DNA of 64,000 nucleotides from Gaiellasilicea sp033857955 (GTDB taxonomy: Bacteria > Actinomycetota > Thermoleophilia > Gaiellales > Gaiellaceae), in contig JAWVCW010000031.1 of assembly GCA_033857955.1 (NCBI GenBank), positions 128,866 through 192,865 of the forward strand. The letters run 5' to 3'. The stretch's first letter is position 1; each line of letters opens with the position of its first letter. This document shows, piece after piece, positions 48,892 through 56,534 of the stretch. A program made the position numbers and the translations under genes. The notes beneath the pieces were generated by a model that had not been told where the DNA came from, did no database searches, and worked only from the letters and a program-made list of their open reading frames with translations.

Positions 48892-49269
48892 ATGGTGACT
48901 CGTGTCAATGATGACAGAGTGACTGCGGCCTACACAACCGTGCTCCTTGTTGAAGACAACGACATGGTTCGGACATTGCTCACCCGCGCCCTCGAGCGCG
49001 CCGACCACCGCGTGCTGACCGCAGCCGACGCCGAGCGAGCGCTAGCGCTCGTCGAAGACTACGAACACCACATCGACGTGGTAGTTAGCGATGTCCGGCT
49101 GCCCTCGATGGGGGGCGTAGAGTTCGCCGAGGAGCTCCGCCGGCGGGATCCGGAGTTGCCGGTACTGCTGATCGGCGGCTTCGACACCGCGGCGACGGGC
49201 TTCCCAGAACTCGAGAAACCTTTCACCCTCGATGCGCTGCAAAGCAAAATCGCCGAGATCGTGCACTAG
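48892..49269 (+). CDS. Single-domain response regulator (receiver only)
   Basis: A 125-residue receiver domain with no output domain. It has TTVLLVEDNDMVRTLL with the acidic pair, the phosphorylated Asp in VVVSDVRLPSMGG, and the conserved Lys in LEKPF near the end. The Thr/Ser position reads LLIGGFD. The pattern is that of the receiver found at the end of hybrid PAS kinases, so it could be a surviving piece of one. The ATG at 48892 and the GTG at 48919 are alternatives. A decayed kinase-receiver remnant lies 2.2 kb upstream, on the other side of the islet. Confidence 0.88.
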   Translation: MVTRVNDDRVTAAYTTVLLVEDNDMVRTLLTRALERADHRVLTAADAERALALVEDYEHHIDVVVSDVRLPSMGGVEFAEELRRRDPELPVLLIGGFDTAATGFPELEKPFTLDALQSKIAEIVH

Positions 49270-49603
49270 CTCGATCGCCAGGGCTCGCGAACGGGGACAG
49301 AAAGGCGCTTTCAGAGCCGACGGCGACACCTAGCGCCGAACCTAGGTCCCGCGGAATGGGAGCTGGACCTTCGGCCTATAGGTGCGGCTGGTGTCCCAGG
49401 GGCGAAGGGTCAGGCGGGGCCGGAAGGACCCGCCGGCCCGGCAGGTTCCATCGGTTCCCTGGCCGTCGGGAAACGGTACCGCAGGCGCGCTGAGGGGCCG
49501 TCCTCACCGCGCCCGCGTTCCACCCATCGTGCTTCTAGACGCGTCTGGAGCGCGGAAGTTGGAGCCGGCGGGAGGACGGCGCGCAACTTCCGCTCCTGCA
49601 AGC
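49270..49603. other. Region with a collagen-like coding remnant
   Basis: No complete gene. At 49381-49455 one frame reads GAAGVPGAKGQAGPEGPAG and continues with further Gly-X-Y triplets (eight in all). This is a collagen-like stretch without a start or a continuous downstream frame. It is probably the relic of a collagen-repeat surface protein gene. Confidence 0.5.
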
Positions 49604-49852
49604 GTGCTTCGGCTCGCTCTGGCATCCGCTTTGACCGCAATGGCAACAGCGTTGGTGGCGACGGTTGACCACCGGCAGAAATGGGAGGTCGAGTTTGCCG
49701 CGCAGGAGGCCGCCTGGTTCTGCGCGCATGGGCGCCCTTCGTCGTGCCGCGACTTTGACGAGGTGGCGTACGAAAAGCGGTGGGAGGAGCGCGAGCTCGT
49801 CTACCGCGTCGCGTTCCTCACGCTCGCCGCGAGTGCCTCCTACTCGTCGTAA
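49604..49852 (+). pseudogene. Small membrane protein, probably frameshifted at its 3' end
   Basis: From the GTG at 49604 an 82-residue frame encodes one membrane helix (LRLALASALTAMATALVATV), a soluble stretch (WEVEFAAQEAAWFCAHGRPSSCRDFDEVAY) and the start of a second helix (VYRVAFLTLAA) before a TAA. In the next frame the sequence continues as CLLLVVTALWKRR, which would complete the second helix. One lost base near 49835 explains this. Two-helix hairpin proteins with a Cys-containing outer loop are common; function unknown. Confidence 0.5.
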
Positions 49853-49905
49853 CCGCGCTCTGGAAGCGGCGATCTGAGCGTGCGCCGGTGAAGGGCGGAG
49901 CACCC

Positions 49906-50685
49906 TCAGCCGAGCTCGTCGATCAGATCGGCGATGGAGTCGACGATTCGTGAAGGCCGGTAGGGAAACCTCTCGGCCTCGGCGCGGGAGGTGATGCCGG
50001 TCAGGACGAGCACCGTGTGCATGCCCGCCTCGAGGCCCGACACGACATCGGTGTCCATGCGGTCGCCGACCATCGCGGCCGTCTCCGAGTGGGCGTCGAT
50101 AGCGTTGAGCGCCGAGCGCATCATGAGCGGGTTAGGCTTGCCCACGAAGTACGGGTCGACGCCGGAGGCGCGACTGATGAGCGCTGCAACCGAGCCGGTC
50201 GCGGGCAGCGGGCCGTCGGGCGTCGGTCCGGTCGGGTCGGGATTGGTTGCGATGAACCTCGCGCCTCGGACGACGAGGCGGATCGCCTGCGCGATGCGCT
50301 CGAAGCTGTAGGTCCGGGTCTCGCCGAGCACGACGTAGTCGGGATCCTGGTCCGTCAGGGTGTAGCCGGCCTCGTGGAGCGCGGTCGTCAGCCCTGCTTC
50401 GCCGATCGCGAACGCTGTGCCGCCGGGCCGCTGGCCGGCGAGAAAATTTGCCGTCGCCAGCGCAGAGGTCCAGATCGCCTCCTCCGGGACGTCCAGGCCG
50501 ATCGTGCGCAGCCGGGCGGTCAGGTCGCGCCGCGTGTACATCGAGTTGTTCGTCAGCACGAGGAAGGGCAGACCCTGCTCGCGTAGTCGCTCGAGGAACC
50601 GGTCGGCGCCGGGTATGGCGCTCTGCTCGTGCACCAGCACCCCGTCCATGTCCATCAGCCACGAGCGAATCTCGCGTCGTTTCAC
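49906..50685 (-). CDS. HAD-superfamily subfamily IIA phosphatase (NagD-like)
   Basis: A 259-residue sugar- or nucleotide-phosphatase-like HAD protein. Motif I is WLMDMDGVLVHE with the nucleophile Asp, motif II FLVLTNNSMYTRRDL, motif III includes YFVGKPNPLMM, and motif IV is MVGDRMDTDVVSGLEAGM; the C2 cap fits class IIA. Likely substrates include small phosphorylated metabolites such as 4-nitrophenyl phosphate-type test compounds, and the natural one is unknown. The GTG at 50685 has AGGAGA just upstream. It is divergent from the membrane gene at 50755. Confidence 0.93.
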   Translation of the reverse strand: MKRREIRSWLMDMDGVLVHEQSAIPGADRFLERLREQGLPFLVLTNNSMYTRRDLTARLRTIGLDVPEEAIWTSALATANFLAGQRPGGTAFAIGEAGLTTALHEAGYTLTDQDPDYVVLGETRTYSFERIAQAIRLVVRGARFIATNPDPTGPTPDGPLPATGSVAALISRASGVDPYFVGKPNPLMMRSALNAIDAHSETAAMVGDRMDTDVVSGLEAGMHTVLVLTGITSRAEAERFPYRPSRIVDSIADLIDELG

Positions 50686-50754
50686 TGCATTCTCCTCGCC
50701 GCAGCCGACCATACTTCGACAGGTCGTCTCCGTGACGAGCGGTACCGTCTCGGC

Positions 50755-52281
50755 ATGATGCGGGTCGCGATCGCGGGAGTGGCCGCGCTGGGGATTGGGC
50801 TCGCCGCCGCGCCGGACCACGCCGAACCCGTCGCGGTTCTCGTCGTCCCGGCGCAGGAGGTGTGGGCGCAGGCTGACCGCGGCGCCGCGGGGCTCCTCGT
50901 GCCCGGAGCGGGGGCGACAGTGACCCGAGAGCAGGCGCTGCGATCGCTCACGACCGGCCGGAGCGTGTCCGGACTCGCGGGAGAGGAGCACCGTGAGCCG
51001 CTGATCCGGATTGCGTCGCGCGCCGGGCCGATCACGATCTACGTCGCGCTGCCGTCGCCGGGCCGCCACCACAACGTCACTCGCTATCCGCTCGCGCTCG
51101 TCGGCCGCGGCTACCGGGGAATCCTCGACTCGCCGTCGACCCGACTGCCGGGGCTCGTCTCGATCGCCGACATCGCGCCGACCGCAGTCGCGCTCGAGCG
51201 GGGCACGAAGCCGGTACTCGGCGTCCGGCCGGGGAACGCCGATTCGCTGCATGCACTCGATGTGCGGCTGACCCGCGCACACGACTCCCGGACCGCCGCG
51301 ACCGTCGGACTCGCCGCGCTTCTCGTCTCCCTCGCTGCCGCGGCGTTCGCGGCGCGCTCGCGCCGGCTGGCTCGCTCCGCGCTGCTCGCGGCCCCGGGCG
51401 CGATCTCGGCCGCGCTGCTGCTGTCCGCCGCCGGCGTCCGCTCGCCGCTCTGGGTCGGCATCGCCGTCGCGACGGGAGGAGCCGTCACGGCTCTGGTGAC
51501 CGGCAGGTCGGAAGCTCTCTTCGGGCCTGTCGTCGCGCTCTTTCTGGCGTTCTTCCTCATCGTGCTCGCGGCGTTCCCGGAGACGAATGCGCTCGCTGCG
51601 ATCGGGCCGCACCCTGACGGAGGTGTCCGCTTCTTCGGTGTCACCAACCAGGTGGACACGCTCCTGTTGGCGCCGGTGCTGGCCGCGGCTGCGACGTCGC
51701 GGCGCTGGCTCGCCACCGTCGGCCTGCTCGCCCTCCTGGTACTCGGCTGGAGTCGCGCCGGCGCCGACGGCGGCGGCGTGCTCGTGCTCCTCGCCGGGCT
51801 GGCTGCGCTCGTACTGCAGGAAGGGCTCCGGCGCCTCTCCGTCGTCCGCGTCGCGCTGGCTGGAGCTGGGGTGCTCGGCCTCGCGCTCCTCCTCGTCGCC
51901 TTGGACGCCGGCCTCGGCGGGTCGAGCCACGTGACCGATGCCGTTGGCGGCGGCCCCTCCGGCCTGGCGGACGACCTCGGGCGGCGCCTCGACGTCAGCT
52001 GGGCAGGCGCAACGGCCTCGTGGCACGCGAGCCTTCTCTGCGCGGTGGGACTCGCGGCGCTGCTCGCCGTGGCGCTGCTCGCCCCGTGGCAGCGAGCGAC
52101 CACCGCGTTCCTGGTCGCCCTCGCGGTCTCGCTCGTCGTCAACGACTCGCCCGTGGACGAGCTCGCATGGGGCGCGGTCGGGGCTGCTGCGCTGTTTGCC
52201 CGGGAGACCGCGTCTAGCGCGCGCAGGTCCTGGTCGACCAGCCCGCGAGCGTCGCCAGTGCCCTCCCGGCCTTCAGCGTGA
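50755..52281 (+). CDS. Multi-pass membrane protein with an N-terminal external domain
   Basis: A 508-residue protein. A signal-like segment (residues 1-22) is followed by an exported domain of about 160 residues. Within it, GILDSPSTRLPGLVSIADIAPTAVALERG resembles a C-terminal segment of alkaline-phosphatase-superfamily enzymes, but no metal-site motifs are seen. About nine membrane helices follow (from residue 180), and the loop PETNALAAIGPHPDGGVRFFGVTNQVDTLLL carries conserved-looking polar residues. Such proteins occur in clostridia and actinobacteria without a known role. The last 68 bp overlap the convergent gene. Confidence 0.8.
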   Translation: MMRVAIAGVAALGIGLAAAPDHAEPVAVLVVPAQEVWAQADRGAAGLLVPGAGATVTREQALRSLTTGRSVSGLAGEEHREPLIRIASRAGPITIYVALPSPGRHHNVTRYPLALVGRGYRGILDSPSTRLPGLVSIADIAPTAVALERGTKPVLGVRPGNADSLHALDVRLTRAHDSRTAATVGLAALLVSLAAAAFAARSRRLARSALLAAPGAISAALLLSAAGVRSPLWVGIAVATGGAVTALVTGRSEALFGPVVALFLAFFLIVLAAFPETNALAAIGPHPDGGVRFFGVTNQVDTLLLAPVLAAAATSRRWLATVGLLALLVLGWSRAGADGGGVLVLLAGLAALVLQEGLRRLSVVRVALAGAGVLGLALLLVALDAGLGGSSHVTDAVGGGPSGLADDLGRRLDVSWAGATASWHASLLCAVGLAALLAVALLAPWQRATTAFLVALAVSLVVNDSPVDELAWGAVGAAALFARETASSARRSWSTSPRASPVPSRPSA

Positions 52282-53842
52282 AACGCATCGTCACGGTCCC
52301 TGGGCCGGGCGCGTCGAGCACGGTCATCCCCGACCGGTCGCGTTGGAGGCAGCCGCGGGAGACCTTCCAGTAGGGCGACCAGCTCGTCGCGATCCGGTAG
52401 CGGCCGGCTGCGGTCACCGTGAACGTGATCCGCGAGTGGCCGAACGTGAGGACGTTCGTGCGGCCGGGACCGGTGACGAGCTTCCACGGCGCGGGAACGG
52501 CGTAGACAGTCGTGTGAGCCGAGCGAAACACCGGCCGCAGCCCGGTGCGGCCGCTTCGCAGCAGCGCCGCCTCCGCCGCCGCGCTGTAGTCGAGCGGGGC
52601 GTCCGGGAGCACGACGTAGCGAACAGCCACCTGCCGCAGCCAGCGGATCCACGTGCGCGCGCCCAGCTCGTCGTCGTCGTAGAGCACCTCGTTGCGAGGG
52701 AAGTCCTCCTGGCGGAACCAACCGCGGGTGATCGGGATGCCCGCGGCCGGCAGATAGGCCGCGGCCCAATGCCCCGTCGTATCAACCACCTCGACCCGGT
52801 AGGAGGGGTCGAGGTGACCCTTGAGGAAGCCGATCGCGGGCGCCCAGTAGGCCTCGTCCGCCGCCGGGTCGGACACCCCTTTCGCATAGCTCGCCGCGAG
52901 CGGGGACACGTTCCACGACAGCGCCAGCAGGAAGGCCACCGCCGCGAGTGGGAGCGGCCGCCAGCGACGTAACGAGAGGGTCAGGATCGCGAGCGGCACG
53001 GCGGCAAACCGGAGCCGCGCGATGTTCTCACCGAGGCTGGAAGGGACGAGGAACGCAGTCACGCAGACCGGGAGATAGAGCACGTACAGCCACCGCAGCA
53101 CCCGAGCCTCCTGCACCCGCCACGTGAAGACGATGCCGAGGAGGCAGAACACGCAGACCGCAGCCAGCTCCTCGATCGAGAAGGGGAAGCGGCCGCCGGC
53201 AGGGAAAAGTCGCCAGAGAACGAGCCAGACCGTCGCGAGCGCACCGACGGTCACCGCAGGCAGCGTGAGCTCGGCCCGGGCGGGCAGCCGCGCGAGGCCG
53301 ATCGCTGCCAGCAGCAGGGCGAGCAGCGCGAACGCGAGTGGGCTGGCCGCGAAGCAGAGGACGGTCAACAGGGCGAAGCGCAAGCGGGCTCGTGACTGGA
53401 GCGCCCACAGCGCCAGCAGCGCAAAGGCCACGCCGAGCGCGAAGGGATAGGCGCCGGAGAGCACGACACCCGCCCAGACGACGGCGAACGACCGGCTCGA
53501 CCAGCGCGAGGCCGGACCCCATTCCCGGGCGGCGATCACGGTGAAGGCGAGCGCGGCAGTCGCGATGCTGAGCACCGCCAGCAGCTGGATCCCGAACAGC
53601 CAGGCGGCGGGGTAGTAGAGGAGGCTGTAGGTGACGAAGCTGTAGCGGCCCTCGTACCAGAAGTTGTTCCAGAGCTGAAAGCCGTGGTCGCGAAAGAGCC
53701 CGCTCTGGTAGACGTGCGCTGCGAGGTCGCTGCCGGGAGGCCCGAACGCGGCGAGCAGCGAGGCGACGAGCACGGCGAGCCCGAAGGCGAGGAGCGCCTC
53801 CGCCGCGAGCGGTGTCAGAACTCTTCGGGCCGGCGACTCCAC
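52214..53842 (-). CDS. Large multi-pass membrane protein, GT-C/PMT-like topology
   Basis: A 542-residue protein with about ten membrane helices in the first 340 residues and a soluble C-terminal domain. The first external loop reads GSDLAAHVYQSGLFRDHGFQLWNNFWYEGRYSF. An acidic residue in that loop and the overall topology resemble GT-C membrane glycosyltransferases, which use lipid-linked sugars. The C-terminal part (about 350-542) is beta-rich and ends outside the membrane. I took the GTG at 53842; the frame is open for 19 more codons. Assignment to a specific family is not possible by eye. Confidence 0.8.
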   Translation of the reverse strand: MESPARRVLTPLAAEALLAFGLAVLVASLLAAFGPPGSDLAAHVYQSGLFRDHGFQLWNNFWYEGRYSFVTYSLLYYPAAWLFGIQLLAVLSIATAALAFTVIAAREWGPASRWSSRSFAVVWAGVVLSGAYPFALGVAFALLALWALQSRARLRFALLTVLCFAASPLAFALLALLLAAIGLARLPARAELTLPAVTVGALATVWLVLWRLFPAGGRFPFSIEELAAVCVFCLLGIVFTWRVQEARVLRWLYVLYLPVCVTAFLVPSSLGENIARLRFAAVPLAILTLSLRRWRPLPLAAVAFLLALSWNVSPLAASYAKGVSDPAADEAYWAPAIGFLKGHLDPSYRVEVVDTTGHWAAAYLPAAGIPITRGWFRQEDFPRNEVLYDDDELGARTWIRWLRQVAVRYVVLPDAPLDYSAAAEAALLRSGRTGLRPVFRSAHTTVYAVPAPWKLVTGPGRTNVLTFGHSRITFTVTAAGRYRIATSWSPYWKVSRGCLQRDRSGMTVLDAPGPGTVTMRFTLKAGRALATLAGWSTRTCAR

Positions 53843-53965
53843 CGGCCTATCTTCACATGTTGGATTTCGGCTGCACGAGACTCGCGCAGCCGTCCGCAAA
53901 GAGCGTATGATTTTCGGCAGCTTTCACTAGATAACGGCGGATAGCGACAGTAAGATCAGCGAGGC
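53843..53965. promoter_or_regulatory. Divergent promoter region
   Basis: A 123-bp gap between the membrane protein and the GH99-like gene, less GC-rich than its flanks. CACTAGATAACGG (53925-53937) includes a TAGATAAC element that could be a -10 box for the rightward gene. I see no clear operator. Confidence 0.4.
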
Positions 53966-54952
53966 TTGGGTTATCTGCGGTTTGCCCTTCTCGCTGCTGC
54001 GTTCGTCGCAGTGCCTGGCGTTGCGGCTGGAAACACCGGCCTCGAGCGGGGCGTGACGCCCTCGGCACGGGTCGGAATCTTCTACTACCCGTGGTTCGCG
54101 ACTCCCCGCACGGACGGCGGCTACGCGCACTGGCAGCAGGGCGGAAACACGCCGCCGGCGAGCCTGTCGTCCAGCTTCTACCCGGCACGCGGGGCGTACT
54201 CGTCGGCGGACGCGCTCGTGGTCGGCGCGCAGATGCGGGAGATCGCCGCCGCCGGCGTGGGCACGGTGATCACCTCCTGGTGGGGTCGCGACTCGCTCGA
54301 GGACCGGAGGCTGCCGCAGGTGATCGAGGCGGCGAGAGCGAACGGCCTCGCCGTCGCGGTCAACGTCGAGCCGTACGTCGGCCGCACCGTCGCGAGCGTC
54401 GAGACCGACATCACCGATCTTCGCACGCTCGGGATCTCCGACTTCTACGTCTGGGACTCGTCTTCGCTGCCGAACGCCGACTGGGCGGCGCTGAACGAGG
54501 GGCTGGAAGGAGTGCGGACCTTTGCGAACACAAACCTGCCGGGCAAGGCGGCGGCGGGCCGGTTCGACGGGCTCTACACCTACGACGTGCTGCTCTTCGG
54601 GGGCGCCCTGTTCCCGCGGCTGTGCCGTCAGGCACACCGGCTCGGCCTGCTGTGCGCTCCGTCGGTCGGGCCCGGCTATGACGCGCGCTGGGCGACGGGC
54701 GACGTCCGCGTCCGCTCACGGCGGAACGGCGCGACCTACGACTCGATGTGGCGCGGAGCTCTTCGCGCCCACGCAGACCTCGTCACGATCACGAGCTACA
54801 ACGAGTGGCACGAGGGCACGCAGATCGAGCCCGCTCGGGCCGGACGGAAGGGATACGAGAGCTACCAAGGTGCGTGGGGCCTGCGCGGCGTGGCCGCGGA
54901 GAGGGCCTATCTCGACCGCACCGCGTACTGGGTGCTGAAGCTCTCCTACTAG
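53966..54952 (+). CDS. Secreted GH99-like endo-alpha-mannosidase family protein
   Basis: A 328-residue protein with a signal peptide (LRFALLAAAFVAVPGVAAG) and a TIM-barrel-like domain. Family features are VGIFYYPWFATPR near the start, GVGTVITSWWGRDS, VAVNVEPYVGR, DFYVWDSSS and ITSYNEWHEGTQIEPA near the end, with the acidic residues of the GH99/GH71-like active site in the last motif. Relatives cleave alpha-mannosides or alpha-1,3-linked glucans at the surface. The TTG at 53966 is the only sensible start. It shares its stop with the convergent hutF-like gene (CTAG). Confidence 0.88.
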   Translation: MGYLRFALLAAAFVAVPGVAAGNTGLERGVTPSARVGIFYYPWFATPRTDGGYAHWQQGGNTPPASLSSSFYPARGAYSSADALVVGAQMREIAAAGVGTVITSWWGRDSLEDRRLPQVIEAARANGLAVAVNVEPYVGRTVASVETDITDLRTLGISDFYVWDSSSLPNADWAALNEGLEGVRTFANTNLPGKAAAGRFDGLYTYDVLLFGGALFPRLCRQAHRLGLLCAPSVGPGYDARWATGDVRVRSRRNGATYDSMWRGALRAHADLVTITSYNEWHEGTQIEPARAGRKGYESYQGAWGLRGVAAERAYLDRTAYWVLKLSY

Positions 54953-55959
54953 CGCTCGAAGACATCGGCGGCGCAGCTCGACACGAGCGCGTCGAAGACG
55001 TCGCCCGGGTCGACGCCGCGCAGCGAGGGGTGCTCGAGATCGACGGCGATGTCGGGCCAGGACTCGAGCCCCAGCGAGCGGCCACCCTCGTCGGCGCCGA
55101 AGCAGAGCAGCCGCTCCGTCGAGAAGACCCCGCGCGTGCCCGTCTGGCGGCGGGCAATGCCCTCGACCTCGCGCAGCTCCTCGAGCGGGTCGATGCGAAC
55201 GTTCGAGTCCGAGCCGATGCAGACCGGGATCCCACGGTGCTCGATCCGCGCCGCCGGGAGAAAGCCGTCGGCGAGATCGGCCTCGGTCGTGGGACAGGCG
55301 CAGACGGTCGTGCCGCTCTGCGCCAGCAAGTCGAGCTCGGCGCCGTCGGCATGCGTGGCGTGCACGACGGTGACGTGCGGCCCGAGGCAGCCGGTTCGCT
55401 CGAGCAGCTCGATCGGCCTGCAGCCGTGCTCGGCAAGGCACTCCTCGATCTCCCGCGGCTGCTCGTCGGCGTGAACGTGCAGCGGCAACCCCTCGCTCGC
55501 CGCGTAGCGCCCGATCTCCTCGAGCCACTCGCGCGGGCAGGCACGAACGGAGTGGGGGGCGAGGCCGACCCGAAGCGGCTCGTTGCGAAGCTCCTCCACC
55601 TCCTCCAGGTACTCGGTGACCGAGCTCTGGCGCATGCGTGGGAGGCCGCCGCGAGCATAGGCCGCGTACAGGAGCACGATCTCGATGCCTGCCTCCCGGG
55701 CGGCCATCGCTGCCCGGTGTGCCTCGTGGAACCCTAAGTAGTGGAACTCTCCGACAGCCGTGTAACCGGCGTTCCGCATCTCGCGGTAGGTCTCCAGGTA
55801 GAGAGCGTGAACCGTGTCGGGCGTCTGTCGCTCGGCCTCCGCCAGCATCAGCTCGCGCCAGGCCCAGAAGTCACCGCCCCCGGCCCGGCCACGCAGCGCG
55901 CGCTGGAACGTGTGGCTGTGGGCGTTGACGAATCCGGGCAGCGTGACGGTCTCGGCCAC
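54949..55959 (-). CDS. HutF-like amidohydrolase (formimidoylglutamate deiminase family), barrel only
   Basis: Formimidoylglutamate deiminases act in histidine breakdown. The metal-site motifs are present: GFVNAHSHTFQRALRG, VGEFHYLGFHE, LHVHADEQ, HATHADG and GSDSNVRIDPLEELRE, as is the HutF-specific CPTTEADLADGF. At 336 residues the protein is about 110 shorter than the usual 450. It starts with the metal-binding strand and ends at SSCAADVFER, so both halves of the flanking beta-sandwich domain are missing. The GTG at 55959 has no room for a longer N-terminus because pgsA starts at 55983. The active site looks intact, and the substrate may differ. Confidence 0.85.
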   Translation of the reverse strand: MAETVTLPGFVNAHSHTFQRALRGRAGGGDFWAWRELMLAEAERQTPDTVHALYLETYREMRNAGYTAVGEFHYLGFHEAHRAAMAAREAGIEIVLLYAAYARGGLPRMRQSSVTEYLEEVEELRNEPLRVGLAPHSVRACPREWLEEIGRYAASEGLPLHVHADEQPREIEECLAEHGCRPIELLERTGCLGPHVTVVHATHADGAELDLLAQSGTTVCACPTTEADLADGFLPAARIEHRGIPVCIGSDSNVRIDPLEELREVEGIARRQTGTRGVFSTERLLCFGADEGGRSLGLESWPDIAVDLEHPSLRGVDPGDVFDALVSSCAADVFER

Positions 55960-55982
55960 GCGGCAACACTATCCTTGTGCGA

Positions 55983-56534
55983 ATGGCATCCCGCGCCGTC
56001 CCTGCACCGCTCGCGCACGTGCCGAACGCGCTCACGGTGCTTCGGCTCGCGCTGATCCCGCTGTTCGTCGGGCTCTACCTCCGTGCCGGCGACGGTTCGA
56101 GCTGGGCGGCCGGCTGGGTCTTCCTCGTTGCGGGTGTGACCGACCAGATCGACGGCTTCCTGGCGCGGCGCTGGCACGTCGAGTCGCAGTTCGGGAAGCT
56201 TGCCGATCCCCTCGCGGACCGGTTGATGATCGATGCCGCTGCGATCCTGGTTGCACTCGAGGGCAAGCTTCCGTGGGCGGGAGCGGTGATCATCGTCCTG
56301 CGTGACGCGTTGCTCGTCGGCGGGTACAGGCTGCTCATGCCACGCGGCTACGAGCTCAACGTGACCACCCTCGGGAAGCTGGCGACCTGGTTGCTCTACC
56401 TCTCGGTCGGGATCCTCACGGTGACGGGGCACGCGACCGAGTGGCCGCGCTGGCTGTTCTGGTTCGCGCTCGCGCTCGCATTGCTGGCCGCTGCCCAGTA
56501 CGTGATCAAGGCGCGCCGCGAGGTGGCGTCGTGA
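55983..56534 (+). CDS. pgsA: CDP-alcohol phosphatidyltransferase, PgsA-like
   Basis: The likely reaction is CDP-diacylglycerol plus glycerol 3-phosphate to phosphatidylglycerol phosphate; cardiolipin synthase activity is the main alternative. The 183-residue protein has about five membrane helices and the family motif D(x2)DG(x2)AR(x8)G(x3)D(x3)D as DQIDGFLARRWHVESQFGKL followed by ADPLADR. The ATG at 55983 is preferred over a GTG two codons earlier. It overlaps the next gene by 4 bp. pgsA a few genes before garA and its MerR neighbour matches the mycobacterial order. Confidence 0.92.
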   Translation: MASRAVPAPLAHVPNALTVLRLALIPLFVGLYLRAGDGSSWAAGWVFLVAGVTDQIDGFLARRWHVESQFGKLADPLADRLMIDAAAILVALEGKLPWAGAVIIVLRDALLVGGYRLLMPRGYELNVTTLGKLATWLLYLSVGILTVTGHATEWPRWLFWFALALALLAAAQYVIKARREVAS

